From positions 8,680,001-8,744,000 of the forward strand of contig NZ_JAGSHX010000006.1 in NCBI RefSeq assembly GCF_018138715.1: a stretch of 64,000 nt of DNA, in the 5' to 3' direction. Both the position numbers and the translations under genes were made by a program. Below are positions 17,708-26,392 of the stretch, one piece after another. The first letter of the stretch is position 1; the number at the start of each line of letters is the position of its first letter. The DNA is from Streptomyces asiaticus. GTDB lineage: Bacteria; Actinomycetota; Actinomycetes; Streptomycetales; Streptomycetaceae. The notes beneath the pieces are model-generated. The model was not told the DNA's origin. It saw nothing but the letters and a program-made list of their open reading frames with translations, and made no database searches.

Positions 17708-19905
17708 GCAGGGAGCCGGACGGGCTCGCCGAGCTGCTTCCGCAGTGGCATCGCCTCAGGGACGCCGAGGCGGGCGAGCCGCTGCGCGCCCTGCTCGCCG
17801 TGCTCGCCGAGCAGGTCGATCGGGTACGCGACGGGGTGGAGCAGAGTTACGACGACTGGTTCGTGGAGACCGCCACCGCATGGGTGCTGCCGTACTTGGG
17901 CGATCTGGTGGGCTACCGTCCGCTGCCCGGCTACGAGCGGGTGCGGGCCACCGGACTGCGCGACGGCGGGCCGCCGGACACCTCCCTGGCGCGGCTGGCC
18001 GAGGCGCTGGCGCCGCGCCGGGACGTGGCCGCCACCGTGGCCCACCGGCTGCGCAAGGGCACGCTCGCGCTGCTGGAGGAGCTCTCCGCGTCGGTGGCCG
18101 GATGGCCCGCCCGCGCCGTCGAACTCTCCCGGCTCACCGCGCACCAGCAGCCGGTCAAGCTCTACGGCGGGACCGGCGGCGCGGCGGCTGACCTGCGCAG
18201 GCTCTCCCGGGGCCGGCTCGCCGATCTCCGGGACGGGGCGGCGCTTGACCTGGCGGGCGGGCCGTTCGGCACGCTGGCGCGCTCGGTGGACGTACGGCGC
18301 GCGGGCTCCCGCCGCAGACAGGGCGGCCACACCCCGGCCGGGGTCGGGCTGTTCGTGTGGCGGCTGAAGCCGTACCACGTGACCAGGGCGCCCGCGTACT
18401 GCATCGACCGGGCCCGCAACCTCTACACCTTCTCGATCCTCGGCAATGACACCCCACTGGTGACCCGCCCCGAACCCGAGCCGTCCGCCGCGCGCCCCCT
18501 ACCTTCGGCGGGGGGACCCCCGGCCGCTGCCGACAACGTGCCCGCGTACATCCGCCGCCGTCAGCTCGCGGACCACCTTCTCGACACTTACGGACCCGGC
18601 AAGAGCTTCACCATCTGGCGGGACGGCCACGACGAGCCCGTGCCACCGTCGGACATCGTCGTGGCCGATCTGACGGACTGGCGCTACCGCGCCAAGCGCG
18701 GCCAGGTGGTCATCGACCCCGAGCTCGGCCGGATCGCCTTCGGCTCGCGCACCGCGCCGCGCCACGGCGTCTGGGTCACCTACCACTACGCGTACGCCGA
18801 CGACATGGGCGGCGGGGAGTACGACCGGGACGACCGCGAGACCTCCCCGGCCGCGGAGGTCTACCGGGTCGGCCCGGGGTGCGCATACCAGCGGATCATG
18901 GACGCGTACCGGCAGTGGCAGCACGACCGGCGGGGCGGACGATGCGGCCCCGAGGGCATCATCGAGATCACCCACAGCGGCGCCTACCAGGAGCAGCTGG
19001 ACTTCGACCTGGACCCGGGCGACCGGCTCGAACTGCGCGCCGCCGAGGGCACCCGGCCGGTGATCCGGCTGCTGGACTGGTACAGCAACCGCCCCGACGC
19101 GCTCAACATCCGGGCGCGGGAGGAGCACGGGAACACCGGTGGCGAGGCGCCGCGCATCGTGCTGGACGGGCTGCTGATCGCGGGGCGCGGCCTCAATGTC
19201 ACCGGGCCGGTCGGCGCCGTGGTGCTGCGCCACTGCACCCTCGTCCCCGGGTGGTCCCTGGAGCCGGAGTGCGAGCCGCGCTCGCCCGACGAACCCAGCC
19301 TGGTCCTGGAGCACACCACCGCGTGTGTCCAGATCGAGCGCAGCGTTCTCGGCACCATCGAGGTGATCGGCGAGGAGGTGCACACCGACCCGCTCGCCCT
19401 CCACATCCGCGACTCCATCCTGGACGCCACCGGACACGACCGCCCGGCGCTGTCCGCCCCGGACTGCCGCCACGCCCACGCCGTACTGCACGCCCACCGC
19501 ACCACCGTCATCGGCGAAGTGCACACCCACGCCGTGCGGATCGGCGAGAACAGCCTCTTCACCGGGCGGATGCACGTGGCCCGGCGCGGTGTCGGATGTC
19601 TGCGGTTCAGCTATGTGCCGCCGGGCTCGCGCACCCCGCGCCGCCACCGCTGCCAGCCGGATCTGGTGGGGGCCGAGGAGGCGTGGCGGGTGCGGCCGCT
19701 GTTCGGCGGCGAGCGCTACGGCACCCCCGTGTACGGGCAGTTGGCGGCCGGATGCGCGGAGGAGATCCGCCGGGGCGCCGAGGACGGCGCCGAGATGGGC
19801 GCCTTCCACGACCTGTACCAGCCGCAGCGAGAGGACAGCCTGCGGGCGCGGCTCGCGGAGTACACGCCGGCGGGCACGGACGCGGGAGTCATCGCCGTGA
19901 CATGA
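17704..19905 (+). CDS. Phage tail-like protein (TIGR02242-type N-terminus) with beta-helix-like C-terminus
   Basis: This 733-residue protein opens with the segment common in CIS loci of Streptomyces and Bacteroidetes: L-L-P-Q-W-H-R-L-R-D, L-L-A-V-L-A-E-Q-V-D-R-V-R, then D-D-W-F-V-E-T and W-V-L-P-Y-L-G-D-L-V-G (residues about 12-70). Residues about 415-640 consist of short strands with repeated I-V-L-D-G, V-V-L-R-H-C-T-L and V-Q-I-E-R-S-V-L patterns, as in right-handed beta-helix proteins. This suggests a baseplate-peripheral fibre or a carbohydrate-facing surface; the fibre role is inference. The ATG overlaps the preceding stop by four bases. Confidence 0.75.
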   Translation: MSREPDGLAELLPQWHRLRDAEAGEPLRALLAVLAEQVDRVRDGVEQSYDDWFVETATAWVLPYLGDLVGYRPLPGYERVRATGLRDGGPPDTSLARLAEALAPRRDVAATVAHRLRKGTLALLEELSASVAGWPARAVELSRLTAHQQPVKLYGGTGGAAADLRRLSRGRLADLRDGAALDLAGGPFGTLARSVDVRRAGSRRRQGGHTPAGVGLFVWRLKPYHVTRAPAYCIDRARNLYTFSILGNDTPLVTRPEPEPSAARPLPSAGGPPAAADNVPAYIRRRQLADHLLDTYGPGKSFTIWRDGHDEPVPPSDIVVADLTDWRYRAKRGQVVIDPELGRIAFGSRTAPRHGVWVTYHYAYADDMGGGEYDRDDRETSPAAEVYRVGPGCAYQRIMDAYRQWQHDRRGGRCGPEGIIEITHSGAYQEQLDFDLDPGDRLELRAAEGTRPVIRLLDWYSNRPDALNIRAREEHGNTGGEAPRIVLDGLLIAGRGLNVTGPVGAVVLRHCTLVPGWSLEPECEPRSPDEPSLVLEHTTACVQIERSVLGTIEVIGEEVHTDPLALHIRDSILDATGHDRPALSAPDCRHAHAVLHAHRTTVIGEVHTHAVRIGENSLFTGRMHVARRGVGCLRFSYVPPGSRTPRRHRCQPDLVGAEEAWRVRPLFGGERYGTPVYGQLAAGCAEEIRRGAEDGAEMGAFHDLYQPQREDSLRARLAEYTPAGTDAGVIAVT

Positions 19906-20031
19906 GCCGACGCCCCTGCCGACATCCGCGCCGAAGCCCGCTCGCCCGAGCACGAGCCGGGCCGGGCCGGGCCGAGCCGAGTCCGAGCCGCGCCCGCCAG
20001 ACTTCCGAACCTTCCGAGGGGGACCCCTTCC

Positions 20032-21567
20032 ATGTACGCCGATCTCTCCCGACTCACCTTCCGGTCCGACCGGCGCTACTCCGCCGTCGTCGCCCAGCAG
20101 GGCCGCGTATCGCTCGACGCCGACGCCAACGAGCAGACCGCGATCCAGCTCCACCAGGCCCGTACGCTCGCCGCCGACCTGATCGGACAGCACGGCGGCC
20201 CGTCCGGGGACGCCGGTTTCCACATCCGGTTCAAGGGCGGCAGCCGCGATCTGGACGACCTGATCATCGAGGGCGGCCGCTACTACGTGGACGGCATCCT
20301 GTGCGACGCGACCCGGCCGCTGCCGGGTGCGGCGGTCGACGACGAGGCGGCGGACGGGGCGTCCGGCACGGAGGGCGAGGCCGACCCGCCCGAGCCCGAC
20401 GAGCCGCCCGCCACCTGGACCTACTGGGACCAGCCCGACGCCTACCGGGACCCGGAGCGGCCGGGCGACCGGCTGCCGGAGCAGCGCCCGTTCCTGGTCG
20501 CCCTGAAGGTGTGGGAGCGGTCGGTGACCGCCGCCGAGGACCCGGCGCTGCGCGAGGTGGCCCTCGGCTCGGCGATGCCGGACACGGCGGCGCGGGTCAA
20601 GGTGGTCTGGCAGGTGCTGCCGGTGGAGAGCGCGGCCCTGGAACTGGAGAACCCGGGAGGGGCGAGCAAGGAGCAGGTCGGCAAGGCGTTCGAGGCGTGG
20701 GCGCGGAAGGCCACGGCGCCCGGGTCCCGGCTGGCGGCGCGCGCCGAGCGGCCGGAACACGCGGACCAGGACCCCTGCCTGGTCCGCCCGGACGCCCGCT
20801 ACCGGGGGCCGGAGAACCAGCTGTACCGGGTGGAGATCCACGAGGGTGGCACGGCGAAGGAGGCCACCTTCAAATGGTCCCGGGAGAACGGCTCGGTGGT
20901 CTTCCCGGTCGATGAACTCGACGGCACCTGGGTGGAGTTGGCGTCGCTGGGCAGCGACGACAAGCTGGACCTGGGCGTCGGGGACCTGGTGGAGTTCGTG
21001 GACACCGCCTACACCAGCCGGGGCGAACCGCTGCCGCTGCTGCGGGTGGAGGAGGCCGACCTGCCGGGGCGGCGGGTACGGCTGTCCGGTGAGCCCGAGC
21101 CGGGCGTCGGCCGCCGCCCCGAGCTGCGGCCGTTCCTGCGCCGCTGGGACCACCGGGAGACCACCCGGCGCCCCCGCAAGGGCGCGGCGGCGCGGCTGAA
21201 GCGCGGTGCGCTCAAGGTCGAGGAGGGCCGCTGGCTGCCGCTTGAGGACGGTGTCGAGGTGTACTTCGCCCCCGACGGCGCCTACCGCTCCGGGGACCAC
21301 TGGCTGATCCCGGCCCGCACCGCCACGGGCGGCGTGGAGTGGCCGGTGAACGCGGCCCGCAAGCCGCTCCTCCAGGCCCCGGCCGGGATCCAGGCGCACT
21401 ACGCGCCCCTGGCGTGGGTGACCGCCGAGCAGGCGGAGCTGGACCTGCGGATGGTGTTCGGGCCGCTGGCCGCGCCCGCCCCGGCCGCGGACGCGTCGGC
21501 GCTCGCGGCGGAGGCCGAAGCGGCGGCCGAGACCAGGGCCAGGGAGGACACCGAACCGGAAGCGTAG
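20032..21567 (+). CDS. DUF6519-type CIS/tail-associated protein
   Basis: This 511-residue protein begins with L-S-R-L-T-F-x-x-x-R-x-Y-S-A-V-V-A-Q-Q-G-R and L-D-A-D-A-N-E-Q, the start typical of DUF6519 proteins encoded beside phage tail and CIS baseplate genes. The middle has F-K-W-S-R-E-N-G-S-V and L-G-V-G-D-L-V-E-F-V-D, beta-rich and also family-typical. It ends in an Ala/Glu-rich tail (from about 480). Function is not established; a structural part on the particle surface or a cargo-related protein fits. It follows the tail gene after a 126-base gap of GC repeats and has a GAGGGGG about ten bases before the ATG. Confidence 0.75.
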   Translation: MYADLSRLTFRSDRRYSAVVAQQGRVSLDADANEQTAIQLHQARTLAADLIGQHGGPSGDAGFHIRFKGGSRDLDDLIIEGGRYYVDGILCDATRPLPGAAVDDEAADGASGTEGEADPPEPDEPPATWTYWDQPDAYRDPERPGDRLPEQRPFLVALKVWERSVTAAEDPALREVALGSAMPDTAARVKVVWQVLPVESAALELENPGGASKEQVGKAFEAWARKATAPGSRLAARAERPEHADQDPCLVRPDARYRGPENQLYRVEIHEGGTAKEATFKWSRENGSVVFPVDELDGTWVELASLGSDDKLDLGVGDLVEFVDTAYTSRGEPLPLLRVEEADLPGRRVRLSGEPEPGVGRRPELRPFLRRWDHRETTRRPRKGAAARLKRGALKVEEGRWLPLEDGVEVYFAPDGAYRSGDHWLIPARTATGGVEWPVNAARKPLLQAPAGIQAHYAPLAWVTAEQAELDLRMVFGPLAAPAPAADASALAAEAEAAAETRAREDTEPEA

Positions 21568-21646
21568 GCCCGGCGCGGAGCCGATTGAGTTCCACGCCCG
21601 TGGCATCCGTACATCACCATGCCTCATCCTTAAGGAGCACACCACC

Positions 21647-22519
21647 ATGGCCACGCCGCTCACCGCCGACCGTCTGCTCAAGGCGCTTCGCGACGAGGGA
21701 CTGGAAGTCCATGAGTACCGCGACTGGCGGACTCACAACCGCAACAGCAAGGGCCCCTGGGGGCCGGTCAACGGGGTGATGATCCATCACACCGTCACCA
21801 AGGGCACGGACTCCTCCGTGGAGCTGTGCTACGAGGGGCACTCCTCGCTGCCGGGGCCGCTGTGCCACGGCGTCATCGACAAGTCGGGCGCGGTCCACCT
21901 GGTCGGCAACGGCCGCGCCAACCACGCGGGCCTGGGCGACAGCGACGTGCTCAGAGCCGTCGTCGACGAATCCGCGCTGCCCCCCGACAACGAGGCCGAC
22001 ACCGACGGCAACCGCCACTTCTACGGCTTCGAGTGCATCAACCTCGGCGACGGTGAGGACCCCTGGCCGGAGGCGCAGAAGCTGGCGATCGAGAAGGTGT
22101 CCGCGGCCATCTGCCGCGCCCACGGCTGGACCCAGCGCTCGGTGATCGGCCATCTGGAGTGGCAGCCGGGCAAGGTCGACCCGCGTGGCTTCACGATGGA
22201 CAGCATGCGCAGCCGCGTCGCCAAGCGGCTCGGCGCCAAACCGGACGGCCCGGCGCCCAAGCCACCGGCGACTTACGAGCCGTTCCCGGGCACCGACTTC
22301 TTCCGCAACGGCCGCGAAAGCAAGATCATCACGGCGATGGGCAAGCGGCTGGTGGCCGAGGGCTGCGGGCGCTACGAGGAGGGCCCGAGCCCGGAGTGGA
22401 CCGAGGCGGACCGCAAGTCCTACGCGGCATGGCAGCGCAAGCTGGGCTACTCCGGCGACGACGCGGACGGCGTCCCCGGCAAGACCAGCTGGGACAAGCT
22501 GCGCGTGCCGAACGTCTAG
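21647..22519 (+). CDS. N-acetylmuramoyl-L-alanine amidase with C-terminal wall-binding-like domain
   Basis: This 290-residue protein has an Amidase_2 (PGRP-like) domain at about 10-195: M-I-H-H-T-V supplies the first zinc His, C-H-G-V-I-D-K-S-G and N-H-A-G-L-G follow, and G-H-L-E-W-Q-P-G-K-V-D-P carries the second His and the catalytic Lys region. Residues about 225-290 (W-Q-R-K-L-G-Y and D-G-V-P-G-K-T-S-W) resemble the peptidoglycan-binding repeat of actinophage endolysins. There is no signal peptide. It is the last gene of the CIS array, with an AAGGAG twelve bases before the ATG, so it may cut peptidoglycan for particle release or for injection; either is inference. Confidence 0.85.
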   Translation: MATPLTADRLLKALRDEGLEVHEYRDWRTHNRNSKGPWGPVNGVMIHHTVTKGTDSSVELCYEGHSSLPGPLCHGVIDKSGAVHLVGNGRANHAGLGDSDVLRAVVDESALPPDNEADTDGNRHFYGFECINLGDGEDPWPEAQKLAIEKVSAAICRAHGWTQRSVIGHLEWQPGKVDPRGFTMDSMRSRVAKRLGAKPDGPAPKPPATYEPFPGTDFFRNGRESKIITAMGKRLVAEGCGRYEEGPSPEWTEADRKSYAAWQRKLGYSGDDADGVPGKTSWDKLRVPNV

Positions 22520-22521
22520 GG

Positions 22522-22660
22522 GTGTCCGGCGGATCTTGGCGCCTGCGGCGGGCTGCTCCCCTCCCCGCCCCCGGGTCCAGGGGCGAAGCCCCTGGTAACG
22601 GGAAGGGGCGGGGAGGGGAAAGTGTCGATATGCGGCTCCGCCGCGTGGTCCGCCGGACAC
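22522..22660. repeat. Long nested palindromic intergenic repeat, copy 1
   Basis: Outer arms of 12 bases (22522-22533 with 22649-22660), middle C/G-rich arms of 14 bases (22558-22571 with 22605-22618), and an inner 8-base hairpin with a GAA loop (22577-22595) pair perfectly. A block ATATGCGGCTCCGCCGCG follows the middle arms. The same parts recur at 38299-38481 and 55141-55327, with this copy inverted relative to them. It follows the amidase stop and may end the CIS transcript. Confidence 0.85.
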
Positions 22661-22733
22661 GCCGTAGCCGTCCACCAGTTCCCCTGAGGTCGCCATAGCG
22701 GCTTCTCCGCCCCGGGGGCGGAGCGAGGAGAGG

Positions 22734-23363
22734 TCAGCCGTCCTCGCTCCCGCCCCCGGGGCAGCCCGCGTCCAGCAGCGGGTCGATACCCGCCCGGAGG
22801 AACCGCAGGAGGGTGTCGTCCGGTGTGGCGGCCAGCGCCGGTGAGCGGATGGCCAGGCGCAGCAGGGTGATGCCCATCAGCCACGCCGCCATCAACTCGG
22901 CCCGCAGTTCGGCGTCTTCGCCCTCCAGGCGCCGCGCGAACCCCTCCGAGAACACCTCGGTGATCTCCTCGCGGAGCCGCCCGACGGTCTCCTCCCGGCT
23001 GGAGGAGCGCAACTTGGTCAGCAGCGGATGCGGGGCCTCCTCCTCGGTGGGCCCCGTGGAGACCACATCGCAGATCCACGCCGACACCTCGTCCAGCGGC
23101 AGATGGCGCAGCGGCTCGAACATGCCGGTGCTGGTCGACACGGCGTCGAACAGCGCCTCCTTTGAGCCGAAATAGCGGTAGACCAGGGCGGCGTCCACCC
23201 CCGCGTCCTTGGCGATGTCGCGCACGCTACAGCCGTCGTAGCCGTACCTGGCGAACCGCAGCGCGGCGGCCCCCAGCAGGGCGCTGCGCGTGCCCGCCGC
23301 GTCGTATCTGCGGGCGCGGCGAGGGTGGTCGTCGCACCCTCCTGTGTCGCTTGCCCGGTTCAC
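22734..23363 (-). CDS. TetR-family transcriptional regulator
   Basis: This 209-residue protein has a TetR helix-turn-helix at about residues 20-65: a helix with A-A-L-R-F-A-R-Y-G-Y-D-G, then S-V-R-D-I-A-K-D-A-G-V-D-A-A-L-V-Y-R-Y-F-G-S-K-E-A-L-F, a textbook DNA-binding core. The remainder is a helical ligand domain. I chose GTG 23363 over the ATG 33 bases upstream because GGAGG lies eight bases before this GTG. It is divergent from the dehydrogenase-glycosyltransferase-exporter genes and is the probable repressor of that set, with inducers likely to be the exported compound. Confidence 0.85.
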   Translation of the reverse strand: MNRASDTGGCDDHPRRARRYDAAGTRSALLGAAALRFARYGYDGCSVRDIAKDAGVDAALVYRYFGSKEALFDAVSTSTGMFEPLRHLPLDEVSAWICDVVSTGPTEEEAPHPLLTKLRSSSREETVGRLREEITEVFSEGFARRLEGEDAELRAELMAAWLMGITLLRLAIRSPALAATPDDTLLRFLRAGIDPLLDAGCPGGGSEDG

Positions 23364-23448
23364 TCGTCGTACCTCCGCCTGGACCGTGCCGTACATGCTG
23401 CCGGTTCAGCCTCGCATGTCCAGAAGTCATCCACTGTTGTCATCACTT

Positions 23449-23488
23449 GTTGACCAAGCTGTGGGTCGGCGCGTTATGTTTTGTCAAC
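23449..23488 (+). promoter_or_regulatory. Candidate promoter and operator for the sugar dehydrogenase operon
   Basis: TTGACC (23450-23455) and TTATGT or TATGTT (23474-23480) are separated by 18-19 bases. GTTGAC (23449-23454) and GTCAAC (23483-23488) form an inverted repeat that flanks the same stretch, a plausible TetR target. The match is by eye only. Confidence 0.35.
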
Positions 23489-23625
23489 GCGTGGTGACTT
23501 TGGTCGCCGCAGCGCGCGCTCCCGGCCGGACGACGGTGTCCGGCCTGCTCGTCTCCCGACCGGGCGGCCCGTGCCGCCCTCGCCACGCACCCGCATCTGA
23601 CCCCCAGCAGAAGTGGTGATTCCCT

Positions 23626-24939
23626 GTGCAGATACGACGCGTCGCGGTGGTGGGCACCGGCTATGTCGGACTGACCACCGGCGCCTGTCTGGCCACCCTC
23701 GGCCATCGAGTGGTGTGCGCGGACACCGACCACCAGAAGGTCGAACGGCTCCGGCGCGGACAGGTCGACATCCTCGAGCCCCGGCTGCCCGAACTCGTCC
23801 GGGAGGGACTGGACTCCGGGCGGCTCGCGTTCATCCGCGACACCCGGGCCGCAGTCGCCGGCGCCGACGTGGTGTTCCTGTGCCTGCCGACCCCGATGGG
23901 CGTCGGTGGCGCCGCCGACCTGGCCGCCGTCGAGGCCGTGGCGGACCAGATCCGCGACGCGCTGCCGCGCGGCAGCGTGGTGGTCAACAAGTCCACCGTG
24001 CCCGTGGGCACCGCCGAGCGCGTCGCCGCGCTGCTGGACCGCCCGGACGTGACCGTGGTGTCCAACCCGGAGTTCCTCCGCGAGGGTTACGCGGTGCGCG
24101 ACTTCCTCCACCCCGACCGCATCGTGGTCGGCGCCGCGGACCGGGACGCGGCGCGGCGGGTGGCGGACCTGTACGCCGGTCTTGACGCCCCGCTGGTGCT
24201 CACCGACGCCGCGGGCGCCGAACTCGCCAAGTACGCGGCCAACTTCTTCCTGGCCATGAAGCTCTCCTTCGCCAACAACCTCGCCACGCTGTGCGAGCAC
24301 TTCGGCGCCGATGTGGACGATGTGCTCACGGGCATCGGCCACGACCCGCGCATCGGCTCGGCCTTCCTCAAACCGGGCCCCGGCTGGGGCGGCTCCTGCC
24401 TGCCCAAGGACACCCACGCCCTGCTGACGATCTGCCAGGAGTCGGGCGTGGACTTCCCGCTGCTGGGCGCCACCATCGAGACCAACGTCGAACACCAGCG
24501 GCGGCTCGTCGAGCGCGTGGTGGCCGGATGCACCCCGGGCGACGGCTCGCTGCGCGGCGTACGGCTGGCCGTGCTGGGCCTGGCCTTCAAGGCGGGCACC
24601 TCCGATCTGCGCGACTCACCGGCCCTGGCCATCGCCCGGCTGCTCAAGGAGCGGGGCGCCGAACTCCACGCCTACGACCCCGCGCTCAGCGAGACCCGCC
24701 CCGACCTCAGCGATCTGCTCACCCTCGCGGACACCCCCGAGGAGGCCCTCCGGGGAGCGCGCGCCTGTCTGGTGCTCACCGAGTGGCCGGAGTTCCGCGC
24801 CCTCGACTGGGAGCGTGCCGCCGGGCTGCTCGGGTCCCCGGTCGTCTACGACTTCCGCAACCTCCTGGAGCCCGAGCGGCTGCGCCGCGCCGGACTCAGC
24901 TGCGAGGGCATCGGCCGCACGCCCGCGATGGCGCGCTGA
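23626..24939 (+). CDS. UDP-glucose/nucleotide-sugar 6-dehydrogenase
   Basis: This 437-residue enzyme would oxidise UDP-glucose to UDP-glucuronate with two NAD+. The NAD site G-T-G-Y-V-G is at residues 9-14, followed by D-T-D after strand two; P-T-P and K-S-T-V-P-V-G-T are conserved; the central helix has N-P-E-F-L-R-E-G; and the catalytic Cys sits in G-G-S-C-L-P-K-D at about residue 257. The C-terminal domain has G-L-A-F-K-A-G-T-S-D-L-R-D-S-P. Length fits the UGD family. The GTG start lies 262 bases from the divergent TetR gene. Its product could feed the UGT-like enzyme of the next gene, giving glucuronide transfer. Confidence 0.9.
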   Translation: MQIRRVAVVGTGYVGLTTGACLATLGHRVVCADTDHQKVERLRRGQVDILEPRLPELVREGLDSGRLAFIRDTRAAVAGADVVFLCLPTPMGVGGAADLAAVEAVADQIRDALPRGSVVVNKSTVPVGTAERVAALLDRPDVTVVSNPEFLREGYAVRDFLHPDRIVVGAADRDAARRVADLYAGLDAPLVLTDAAGAELAKYAANFFLAMKLSFANNLATLCEHFGADVDDVLTGIGHDPRIGSAFLKPGPGWGGSCLPKDTHALLTICQESGVDFPLLGATIETNVEHQRRLVERVVAGCTPGDGSLRGVRLAVLGLAFKAGTSDLRDSPALAIARLLKERGAELHAYDPALSETRPDLSDLLTLADTPEEALRGARACLVLTEWPEFRALDWERAAGLLGSPVVYDFRNLLEPERLRRAGLSCEGIGRTPAMAR

Positions 24940-25017
24940 CCGCCCCGCCCCCTCTCGCGCCGTACCTCTCGCCGTATCTCTCCCGTACGAGACCCTTCCC
25001 ACAGAAAGGCCCCTGCG

Positions 25018-26244
25018 TTGCGGGTTATGTTCACCACGCTCGCCAGCCCCTCCCACGGCCGGGCGCAGCTTCCCCTGGCCCGGTCCCTCGCGGCGGCCGG
25101 CCATGAGGTGCTGGTGGTCACCACTCCGGCCCTCGTCCCCGTCTTCGAACGGGAGGAGGTGCGGGTGACGAGCGCCATCAGCGACTTCAGCCCGTCCTCC
25201 CTCCTCGGCCCCGTCCTGGCCGAGGAGACCGAACGGGCCGGTCTGCCCGACATGGACGACGAGCAGCGGCAGGCGTTCATGCTGCGCGTCATGTGCAAGG
25301 TCGTGTCCGGCCCGATGGCCACGATGCTCCTGGACGCCGTGCTCCCCGTGGCACAGGACTTCCGCCCCGACCTCATCCTGCGCGACGGCATGGACCTCAG
25401 CGCCTGTATCGTCGCCGAAACCCTCGGCGTACCCCAGCTGCCCACCCCCTCCGGGGCCGTCAACGGCTTCGACCCGGCCGCATTGCTGCCGGGCCTCAAC
25501 GCCCTGCGGAAGCGGCGGGGGCTGCCCTCCCTGGAGGACCCGCTGTCGATCGTGCCGCACGGCCGCATCGACTACGTACCGCCGTCCTTCTCCTTCGCCC
25601 GCCACGTGCCGGCCACCTGGGCCTACCGGCAGACGGTGGACGTGGACCGCGGTGCCGTGCTGCCGCGCTGGGTCGCCGAACTGCCCACCGACCGGCCCCT
25701 GATGTTCGCCGCCATCGGCACCGCGATCCCCATGTTCCACGACAGCTCACGCGGGGCGGACTCCGGGCCGCCGCCCATACCGATGCCGGACCCGGTGGAC
25801 ACGCTGCACGCCATGGTCCAGGGCGTGTCGCGGCTGGCGGAGTGCACTGTCATCCTCGCCACCGGGGGCATCCCCGTGGACACCGACGGGGTGCCGCCGC
25901 ATGTGCACATCACCGATCGGCTGCCCCAGCCGCTGCTGCTGGAATCCGTGGATCTCTTCCTCACCCACGGCGGCTTCAACAGCATCCGCGAATCGCTGCG
26001 CACGGCGACGCCGATGGCGGTGCTGCCCCAGTTCGGCGACCAGCCCGGCAACGCTCAGCGGGTCGAGGAGCTCGGCCTCGGCCGGCGTATCACCGATGCC
26101 ACACCGGACGGCATCACCGCCGTCTGCCGCGAGGTGCTGGCCGACGACGGCTGCCGGGCCCGGGCCCGCCGGGCGCGGCTGGAGATGCTGGCGCTGCCGG
26201 AGATCGAGAGCGCCGTCCCCGACCTGGAGAAGCTCGCCGGATAA
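25018..26244 (+). CDS. UGT/MGT-like glycosyltransferase (GT1)
   Basis: This 408-residue GT-B enzyme begins R-V-M-F-T-T-L-A-S-P-S-H-G with a helix A-R-S-L-A-A-A-G-H-E-V, the acceptor half. The donor half has H-I-T-D-R-L-P-Q-P-L-L-L and the UGT signature L-T-H-G-G-F-N-S-I-R-E-S-L with P-Q-F-G-D-Q-P-G-N-A near residues 318-350. Macrolide and natural-product glycosyltransferases share this form. The start is a TTG with AAAGG eight bases upstream. It follows the UDP-glucose dehydrogenase by 78 bases, so the donor may be UDP-glucuronate or UDP-glucose; the acceptor is unknown. Confidence 0.85.
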   Translation: MRVMFTTLASPSHGRAQLPLARSLAAAGHEVLVVTTPALVPVFEREEVRVTSAISDFSPSSLLGPVLAEETERAGLPDMDDEQRQAFMLRVMCKVVSGPMATMLLDAVLPVAQDFRPDLILRDGMDLSACIVAETLGVPQLPTPSGAVNGFDPAALLPGLNALRKRRGLPSLEDPLSIVPHGRIDYVPPSFSFARHVPATWAYRQTVDVDRGAVLPRWVAELPTDRPLMFAAIGTAIPMFHDSSRGADSGPPPIPMPDPVDTLHAMVQGVSRLAECTVILATGGIPVDTDGVPPHVHITDRLPQPLLLESVDLFLTHGGFNSIRESLRTATPMAVLPQFGDQPGNAQRVEELGLGRRITDATPDGITAVCREVLADDGCRARARRARLEMLALPEIESAVPDLEKLAG

Positions 26245-26253
26245 CCCCCAGCT

Positions 26254-26286
26254 CCGGAGCCCGGGCCCCCGGCGCCCGGGCTCCGG
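26254..26286 (+). terminator. Hairpin after the glycosyltransferase gene
   Basis: CCGGAGCCCGGGC (26254-26266) pairs perfectly with GCCCGGGCTCCGG (26274-26286) over a 7-base loop, ten bases after the stop. There is no T-run, so it could terminate or only attenuate reading into the exporter gene. Confidence 0.6.
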
Positions 26287-26292
26287 GCCCCG

Positions 26293-26358
26293 CTCTTCCC
26301 CGCTGGTATCCAGCCCCCGCTACGTCCTCTTCCCGGCGGTATCCAGCCCCGCTACGTC
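26293..26358 (+). repeat. Imperfect tandem repeat before the exporter gene
   Basis: Two adjoining units of 34 and 32 bases share CTCTTCCC, GGTATCCAGCCCC and GCTACGTC. They fill the untranslated stretch between the hairpin and the exporter start. Confidence 0.7.
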
Positions 26359-26392
26359 CCCCACGCGCGGCAGAGAAGGTTCGCAGGTACGT

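Noticed and set aside
18499..21681. Minus-strand reading frame of 1060 codons
   Set aside because: Covers the tail and DUF6519 genes on the other strand; low-complexity translation only.
1..22519. Prophage
   Set aside because: Only tail-baseplate genes and an endolysin-type amidase are seen; no capsid, portal, terminase or integrase, and DUF4157 and CIS_tube families favour a CIS. Genes left of the window could still change this.
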